A stretch of 53,706 nt of DNA, from the NCBI GenBank assembly GCA_022548915.1, contig JAKZES010000037.1, forward strand, positions 1-53,706, read 5' to 3'. Numbering within the stretch: position 1 is the stretch's first letter; each line of letters starts with the position of its first letter. A model generated the notes under the pieces. That model ran no database searches. It saw only the letters and a list, made by a program, of their open reading frames with translations, and was not told the origin of the DNA. Source of the DNA: Verrucomicrobiaceae bacterium E54. Its GTDB lineage: Bacteria > Verrucomicrobiota > Verrucomicrobiia > Verrucomicrobiales > Akkermansiaceae. The translations under genes were made by a program, and so were the position numbers. Of this stretch, positions 49,130 to 53,706 are shown piece after piece.

Positions 49130-50230
49130 TTACGGATTCAGCTTGGCCAGCGACTTGGCGAGGAACTTGCCGTCCTTGCGGACGAGCTTGCCGTCGAAGT
49201 ACATCTCGCCGCCGCCGTAGTCCTTGCGCTGGATGTTCACCAGGTCCCAGTGGACCTGCGAGCGGTTGCCGTTGTCGGCATCCTCGTAGGCCTGGCCGGG
49301 GGTGAAGTGGAAGGAGCCGCCGATCTTCTCGTCGAAGAGGATGTCGCGCATCGGGTGCCTGATCTCCTTGTTGTAGCCGATCGCGAACTCGCCGATGTAG
49401 CGCGCGCCCTTGTCGGCATCGAGGATCCTGTTGAGTTCGCGGGTCTTGCCGGGGGACTCCGCCTTGACGATTTTTCCCTTCTCGAAGGTGAGCTTCACCG
49501 AGTCGAAGGGGATGCCCTGATAGATGCTCGGGGCGTTGTAGGTGATCACGCCCTCGACGCTGTCGATCACCGGCGAGGTGAAGACCTCGCCGTCGGGGAT
49601 GTTGTAGTTGCCGGCGGAAACCAGGGTCGGGATGTCCTTGATCGAAAAACGCAGGTCGGTGCCGGGCCCCTTGATCTCGACCAGGTCGGTCTTGTCCATC
49701 ATCCGCTTCAGCGCATTGGCGGCCGGGACCAGGCTCTTGTAGTCGACGAGGCAGACCTTGAAGTAGAAATCCTCGAAGGCCTCGGTGCTCATGCCGGCCT
49801 GCTGGGCCATCGACGGCGTGGGCCAGCGCAGCACGCACCACTTGGTCTTCTTCACCCGCCAGTCGAGCACGGGGCGCAGGTGCTTCATCGCCAGGCTCAT
49901 GTCCTTCGCCGGGACGTCGCTGTTCTCGGCGATGTTGTCGCTGCCGCGGATCGCGATGTAGGCGTCCATACCCTTCATTTCGGATAGGAGGTTCTTGGCA
50001 ATCAGCTTGTACTGCTCGTCGCTGGCACCCTTGAACATCTCGCGGGTCAGGCGGGAGTGGTTCACCCGCAGCACCGGGATGGCACCTTTCTTCCGGGTGG
50101 CCCGGATGAGCGCGAGCCCGATCGAGTCGGGCACGTCCTGGAGGTCGATGAGGATCTTCTCGCCCTTCTTCAGGGCAACCGAGTAGCCGATGAGCGATTT
50201 CGCCAATTCGTCGATGCGCGGGTCGTGCAT
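49130..50230 (-). CDS. Aminopeptidase, M29 family
   Basis: 366 residues from the ATG at 50230. The N-terminal domain has [18 protein letters not shown]. The C-terminal metal site includes [21 protein letters not shown] and the HWD of QVHWDLVN, as in thermophilic metallo-aminopeptidases that hold two metal ions. Length is typical for the family. Cytoplasmic peptide turnover. Confidence 0.92.
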   Translation of the reverse strand: MHDPRIDELAKSLIGYSVALKKGEKILIDLQDVPDSIGLALIRATRKKGAIPVLRVNHSRLTREMFKGASDEQYKLIAKNLLSEMKGMDAYIAIRGSDNIAENSDVPAKDMSLAMKHLRPVLDWRVKKTKWCVLRWPTPSMAQQAGMSTEAFEDFYFKVCLVDYKSLVPAANALKRMMDKTDLVEIKGPGTDLRFSIKDIPTLVSAGNYNIPDGEVFTSPVIDSVEGVITYNAPSIYQGIPFDSVKLTFEKGKIVKAESPGKTRELNRILDADKGARYIGEFAIGYNKEIRHPMRDILFDEKIGGSFHFTPGQAYEDADNGNRSQVHWDLVNIQRKDYGGGEMYFDGKLVRKDGKFLAKSLAKLNP

Positions 50231-50249
50231 GGCCGAGGCGTAGCCTCGG

Positions 50250-50405
50250 AAGTTCCAAGGTCCAAGTGCCAAGTTCCAAAGTGGGCGGGTGAGCTTTCTA
50301 GAATGGGGTTGCAGGATGGATGGGATGGGACGGATGGAGGATATGGATTCCCCGGGCGAGTCTGCATCAGGTCTTGGAACTTGGAACTTCTCACTTGGAA
50401 CTTCG
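50250..50405. repeat. ggaactt word repeats, inverted pair with ggatgg run
   Basis: agttccaaggtccaagtgcc... at 50250-50280 faces cttggaacttggaacttctc at 50373-50405 in inverted sense; a ggatggatgggatggg run lies between them. The unit fills the divergent gap between the aminopeptidase gene and purN, so promoters there must overlap it. Confidence 0.75.
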
Positions 50406-50423
50406 CAGCCGTAGGCTGCGGCC

Positions 50424-51008
50424 ATGCGGCTCGGGATTCTTGGATCGGGATCGGGATCGAACATGCAGGCGATCCTGGATGCGATCGATGCCGGTACTCT
50501 CGATGCCGAGATCGTGCTGGTGCTTTCCGACCGTCCCGACGCCTACATCCTTGAAAGGGCCCGGGAGCGGGGAATCGCAACGGGTTTGATCGATTGCCGC
50601 GGCTTCCGGACCAAGTTTCCCGATGAGGCGCAGGCGGAGACGGCGAAGGCGCTGCAGCAGGCGGGGGTCGACCTGATCTGCCTGGCGGGGTTCCTGCGGC
50701 TGGTGAAGCAACCGCTGCTCGAGGCCTTTCCCAACCGCATTCTCAACATCCACCCCGCGCTGCTTCCGGCATTTCCGGGCCTCGACGCGTGGGTCCAGGC
50801 GCTCGAGGCCGGCGTTTCGGAAACCGGGTGCACGGTGCACTACGTCGATGCCGGGATGGACACCGGGCCGGCGATCCTGCAGGCGAAGGTGCCGGTCCTG
50901 CCGGACGACACGCCGGAGTCCCTCCACGCCCGCATCCAGGAGCAGGAGCACCGGATCTATCCGGAGGCGATCCGTCTGGTCCAAGAATCCCTTTCCACTG
51001 CGAGTTAG
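50424..51008 (+). CDS. purN: Phosphoribosylglycinamide formyltransferase
   Basis: 194 residues. [39 protein letters not shown] (catalytic Asn and His) and [11 protein letters not shown] (catalytic Asp) are all present. Uses 10-formyl-THF to formylate GAR in purine synthesis. The loop after the HPALLP block ([12 protein letters not shown]) departs from the common G-x-x-A-x-x-x-A form but keeps its length. Followed nine bases later by a MoxR gene. Confidence 0.96.
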   Translation: MRLGILGSGSGSNMQAILDAIDAGTLDAEIVLVLSDRPDAYILERARERGIATGLIDCRGFRTKFPDEAQAETAKALQQAGVDLICLAGFLRLVKQPLLEAFPNRILNIHPALLPAFPGLDAWVQALEAGVSETGCTVHYVDAGMDTGPAILQAKVPVLPDDTPESLHARIQEQEHRIYPEAIRLVQESLSTAS

Positions 51009-51016
51009 ATCCCCTG

Positions 51017-51928
51017 ATGAAATCCCTTGATCCGCTTCGTTCGCGCCTCACCGCCACCGTGCTCGGCGCCGAGGGGGCGGCGGACCTGTTGATGATCGCC
51101 CTGCTGGCCCGCGGCCACGTGCTCATCGAGGGGCCGCCCGGCATCGGCAAGACCTCGCTGGCGCACACGCTCGCGAGTTCGATCGGCGGCAGCTTCAAGC
51201 GGGTCCAGTTCACGCCCGACCTGCTGCCCGCGGATCTGCTCGGCTACTCGCTCTACCGGATGGACCGTGGCGATTTCGAATTCGTCCCGGGTCCGGTCTT
51301 CGCCCACTGCCTGCTGGCCGATGAGATCAACCGCACCTCGCCGCGGGTCCAGAGTGCGCTGCTCGAGTGCATGAACGAGCACCAGGTTTCGCTCGAGGGG
51401 GTGACGCGTCCGCTGCCCGAGCCCTTCCTGGTGATCGCGACGCAGAACGACGGCGACCCTCACGGCACCTTCCCGCTGCCGGAGCCGCAGCTCGACCGCT
51501 TCCTGCTCTCGATCCGGATGGAGCTGCCCGATCCCGGAATCCAGCGCCGGATTCTCCTCGGACACGCCTCGGGCGAGATCGACGGCAATGGCTCGCACGA
51601 TGCGCTGGTCCATCCCGAGGATGTGCTCGCCCTGCAGCAACAGGCCCGGACGACGCCTCTGGGCGAGCCTCTGGCCGGTTACATCACGGATCTTTGCGAA
51701 AGCCTCCGAAGGCGGGCCGGGGCGGATCATGCCGTGTCGGTGCGGGCGTCGCTGGCGGTCATGCAGGCGGCCCGCGCGGCGGCCTTCATCGAGGAGGCGG
51801 GGGCGGTGCATCCGGACCACGTGCAGCAGGTCTTCCCCTCGGTCATGCGTCACCGGCTGGTGCCCGCGGATGCCTCCGATCCGGCACCGATGATCGCCGA
51901 CGCGCTGGAGAACACGCCGGTGCCATAA
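51017..51928 (+). CDS. MoxR-family AAA+ ATPase
   Basis: 303 residues from the ATG at 51017; the longer frame upstream mirrors purN. Walker A GPPGIGKTS (39-47), Walker B LLADEINRTSPRVQSALLE, sensor 1 ATQND and PEPQLDRFL are standard. MoxR ATPases are chaperones that insert metals or activate von Willebrand-domain partners, usually encoded nearby with a DUF58 gene; none is seen in this window. Confidence 0.93.
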   Translation: MKSLDPLRSRLTATVLGAEGAADLLMIALLARGHVLIEGPPGIGKTSLAHTLASSIGGSFKRVQFTPDLLPADLLGYSLYRMDRGDFEFVPGPVFAHCLLADEINRTSPRVQSALLECMNEHQVSLEGVTRPLPEPFLVIATQNDGDPHGTFPLPEPQLDRFLLSIRMELPDPGIQRRILLGHASGEIDGNGSHDALVHPEDVLALQQQARTTPLGEPLAGYITDLCESLRRRAGADHAVSVRASLAVMQAARAAAFIEEAGAVHPDHVQQVFPSVMRHRLVPADASDPAPMIADALENTPVP

Positions 51929-51965
51929 TCCTCGCGCGCCGTTTCATCCGTGCTAAGCCTCCGGT

Positions 51966-52781
51966 GTGAGAGCGCTCGACCTTCCGGAAACGCCGCGACT
52001 GGTGCTGTCCTTCGACTTTGATGGGACGCTGCACGATCCCGCCCAGTCGCCGCCGGTGGCCGATGCCTTCTTCGAGAAGATCGCCGCCCTGCGGGCCGGC
52101 GAGTCGGCGGTGTGGGGGATCAATACCGGCCGCTCGATGGAGCACGTGGTCGAGGGGCTCATCGAGAGCCGCTTTCCCTTCGCGCCCGACTGGGTGGTCG
52201 CCCGCGAGCGCGAGCTGTGGTTCCCGAATGCCGTCGGGCGCTGGGTCGGCGACGAGGAGTGGAACAAGCGCTGCGAGAAGGACCACAAGAAGTTCTTCCG
52301 CAAGGTCCGCCGCCTGATGAAGGCGATCCGCTCGGAGATCGAGGAACACACCGGTGCGCAGTGGGTCGAGCAGGCGGGTGACCCCGCCGGGTTGATCGCG
52401 CGCACCGAGGAGGAGATGGAGTGGATTGTCGGCAAGGTCCGGGAACTGGCGGCGGACGAGCCCCTGCTCAACTGGCAGCGCAACACGATCTACCTGCGCT
52501 TCGGGCACCGGAACTACCAGAAGGGCAGTAGCCTGGTGCGGGTGGCCGAGGGCTACGGCCTGGGGCCGGCCGACTGCTTCGCCATCGGCGACAGCCACAA
52601 CGACTTCGAGATGCTCTCTCCCGGGGCGGCGGCTCGCATCGCCTGCCCGGCCAATGCCGTCCCCGAGATCCGCGCCCACGTCGAGGCGGTGGAGGGCTAC
52701 GTCTGCCTCCAGAGCCACAGCCAGGCCTGCGTGGAGGCTCTGGAGCGGTTCTTCGGGAGTGGCGCTTTGCAAGCGCCATGA
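51966..52781 (+). CDS. HAD-family sugar-phosphatase-like hydrolase
   Basis: 271 residues from a GTG at 51966. Motif I DFDGTLHD, motif II GINTGRSM, and motif IV GDSHNDFEM mark a HAD phosphatase with a C2-type cap as in Cof and sucrose/mannosylglycerate phosphatases. The C-terminus (SGALQAP-stop) is encoded by the left REP of the RAYT element, which supplies the stop codon. Confidence 0.88.
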   Translation: MRALDLPETPRLVLSFDFDGTLHDPAQSPPVADAFFEKIAALRAGESAVWGINTGRSMEHVVEGLIESRFPFAPDWVVARERELWFPNAVGRWVGDEEWNKRCEKDHKKFFRKVRRLMKAIRSEIEEHTGAQWVEQAGDPAGLIARTEEEMEWIVGKVRELAADEPLLNWQRNTIYLRFGHRNYQKGSSLVRVAEGYGLGPADCFAIGDSHNDFEMLSPGAAARIACPANAVPEIRAHVEAVEGYVCLQSHSQACVEALERFFGSGALQAP

Positions 52782-52812
52782 CGGGGCGTGGCGGTCTCCC
52801 GACCGCGGGGGA
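52754..52812. repeat. Left REP dimer of the RAYT element (family C)
   Basis: Two hairpins (ggcgctt-tgc-aagcgcc and gcggtc-tccc-gaccgc) joined by atgacggggcgtg. The same order is seen, inverted, at 53566-53620 and, direct, at 35636-35690. Confidence 0.9.
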
Positions 52813-52855
52813 AGATCTGTCTTGTCTGGATAGTGTTTATTTGCACACTAAAGGG

Positions 52856-53518
52856 ATGTCTCCCAAATTCAACAACCCCCACGCTCCCAACTTCACGACC
52901 CACAACCGCCTGCCCCATTGGTGGCAGCAAGGTGCCACTTATTTCGTGACTTTCCGGCTCGCCGACTCGGTTCCACGGGACACGCTGCGGAGCCACGTCG
53001 CAGCGCGCCGCGCATTTGAAGCCAATCAGGGGCCACGCCCGTGGGCGTCGCCGGTCGAGCGCGACTATTACCGGCGGTTCTTCGGGAAGGTGGAGCATTG
53101 GCTCGATCAAGGAAGCGGGGAGTGTCTGTTGGGAGAGCCGGGGAATGCGGCCATCCTCCATGAGGCGCTGCATTTCCATGACGAGCAGCGCTACCGCCTC
53201 CATGCATGGGTGGTGATGCCCAACCATGTGCATGTGCTTTTCGAGACGCTCGGAGAGTGGACCCTGGCTCAGATCCTGAAGTCTTGGAAAGGTTTCACCG
53301 CCCGGCAGATCAATGAGCGCCTGGGTCGCACGGGGCCGCTGTGGCAACGGAGTTATTTCGACCGCATGATCCGCGACTGGCCTCACTTCGGGCGCTGTGT
53401 CCGTTACATTTTGCGCAACCCGGAGAAGGCCGGACTGGGCAAGGCCGGTTGTCCGTTGGGGACGAGCCGAGTGGCGGATCGGTTCCGGGAGAGTGGCAAG
53501 ATCGCGAAGGGTCGATGA
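52856..53518 (+). CDS. REP-associated tyrosine transposase (RAYT, Y1 HUH family)
   Basis: 220 residues from the ATG at 52856 with AAGGG just upstream; the frame before that is translated REP. The metal-binding HUH motif is in VVMPNHVHVLFE (His124, His126) and the catalytic Tyr is Tyr167 in LWQRSYFDRMIRD. The first block FNNPHAPNF...GATYFVTFRLADS is typical of TnpA_REP. It would cut and join single-stranded REP hairpins. The gene is intact, so the element may be active. Confidence 0.94.
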   Translation: MSPKFNNPHAPNFTTHNRLPHWWQQGATYFVTFRLADSVPRDTLRSHVAARRAFEANQGPRPWASPVERDYYRRFFGKVEHWLDQGSGECLLGEPGNAAILHEALHFHDEQRYRLHAWVVMPNHVHVLFETLGEWTLAQILKSWKGFTARQINERLGRTGPLWQRSYFDRMIRDWPHFGRCVRYILRNPEKAGLGKAGCPLGTSRVADRFRESGKIAKGR

Positions 53519-53565
53519 TGCCGGATCGAATTTTCTGAGCGGCCGAAAAGGGAGGCATGCCTGAT

Positions 53566-53620
53566 CGCGCGGCCTGGAGGCCGCCACGCCCCGGCATGGC
53601 TCCTGCAAGGAGCCACTCGT
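53566..53620. repeat. Right REP dimer of the RAYT element (family C, inverted)
   Basis: gcggcctggaggccgc and ggctcct-gca-aggagcc separated by cacgccccggcat. It is the inverted equivalent of 52754-52812 with compensatory changes in the stems. Confidence 0.88.
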
Positions 53621-53706
53621 GCGCGTGCACATACATGAAACCAACCAGTGAGAGTCTGAGTCCTCCCGAGACGAGCAACGGGAGAGCAGCCGAAGGCAAC
53701 TGCGTC
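53621..53706 (+). other. Possible 5' end of a group II intron (cut by window edge)
   Basis: Beginning near 53621 with gtgcgcg, the sequence has no reading frame but contains short helices (ctcccg...cgggag around 53673-53694, gcag...ctgc at the end). The GUGYG-like start and the helix-rich purine-linked layout resemble domain I of bacterial group II introns. Too little is visible to be sure. Confidence 0.3.

Larger units (their letters stand above)
52754..53620 (+). mobile_element. REPtron: RAYT gene flanked by inverted REP dimers
   Basis: The transposase gene is bounded by matching REP dimers in opposite orientation. Consensus gagtggc...gccatg.cggggcgtggcgg is conserved between ends while the stem sequences co-vary (cgctt/aagcg versus tcctt-like stems). 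This is the known layout of REP-associated tyrosine transposase loci; such elements are usually single copy and domesticated. Confidence 0.85.

Noticed and set aside
1-53706. tRNA, rRNA or prophage genes
   Set aside because: No tRNA-like cloverleaf, rRNA segment, phage structural gene or integrase was recognised on reading both strands. A tRNAscan run would be decisive.

Overview
The window is GC-rich (by eye about 63-66%), densely coded chromosomal DNA. Several traits suggest a Verrucomicrobiota bacterium, probably of the Verrucomicrobiales (an inference from gene types only). These are repeated PQQ-type beta-propeller proteins, a verrucomicrobial-style pseudopilin, a TonB-dependent receptor, a secretin-associated type of lipoprotein, and many dispersed palindromic repeats. 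No rRNA, tRNA, CRISPR array or plasmid/phage replication gene was recognised.

Layout. 128-2114 (+): a VTT/DedA-like membrane protein, a secreted protein of unknown function and a pRiA4b ORF-3-like protein. 26444 down to 2083 (-): about 19 genes on one strand. Read in transcription order they are a TonB-dependent receptor, two secreted PQQ-propeller proteins, a DUF3311-type small membrane protein with a sodium:solute symporter, a LuxE/PaaK-like acyl-activating enzyme, an ALDH-superfamily enzyme, an iron-containing alcohol dehydrogenase, a PQQ-propeller lipoprotein, a HemN/HemW-like radical SAM protein, a chorismate-lyase-like protein, a halogenase-family flavoprotein, a small lipoprotein, a GT4 glycosyltransferase, a hotdog thioesterase, a small membrane protein, a second PaaK-like ligase, and an ABC ATPase plus FtsX permease. 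This looks like an undescribed pathway that activates a carboxylic acid (possibly aromatic) and interconverts acid, aldehyde and alcohol, with its own transport. 26570-31662: another PQQ protein, a small membrane protein, DUF2452, a pseudopilin with a clear terminator, a GlsB-type protein, tilS and a secreted esterase. 31779-34457 (-): arginine genes argD and argF with a four-helix-bundle (23S-IVP family) gene between them. 34546-43600: a DMT exporter, an OmpA-family protein, an H1-like/DUF2934 protein, homoserine dehydrogenase, DUF2238, a SOUL protein, a thioredoxin pair, a PUR-domain protein, a flavin reductase-like protein and a Dus enzyme. 43841-50230 (-): a double CDGSH protein, a small membrane protein, a GHL10-type glycosidase, a tandem pair of paralogous secreted proteins bounded by inverted repeats, and an M29 aminopeptidase. 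50424-53518 (+): purN, a MoxR ATPase, a HAD phosphatase and a REP-associated tyrosine transposase (RAYT) flanked by inverted REP dimers. The last ~90 bases may be the start of a group II intron.

The second theme is the repeats. At least five families of palindromic elements, and several families of short direct-repeat words, fill the intergenic spaces. Several have entered coding sequence in frame: inside argD, in the signal peptide of a PQQ lipoprotein, in the linker of a glycosyltransferase, and at the C-termini of several proteins. A RAYT with matching REPs lies at the right end of the window and is a candidate source for at least one family.
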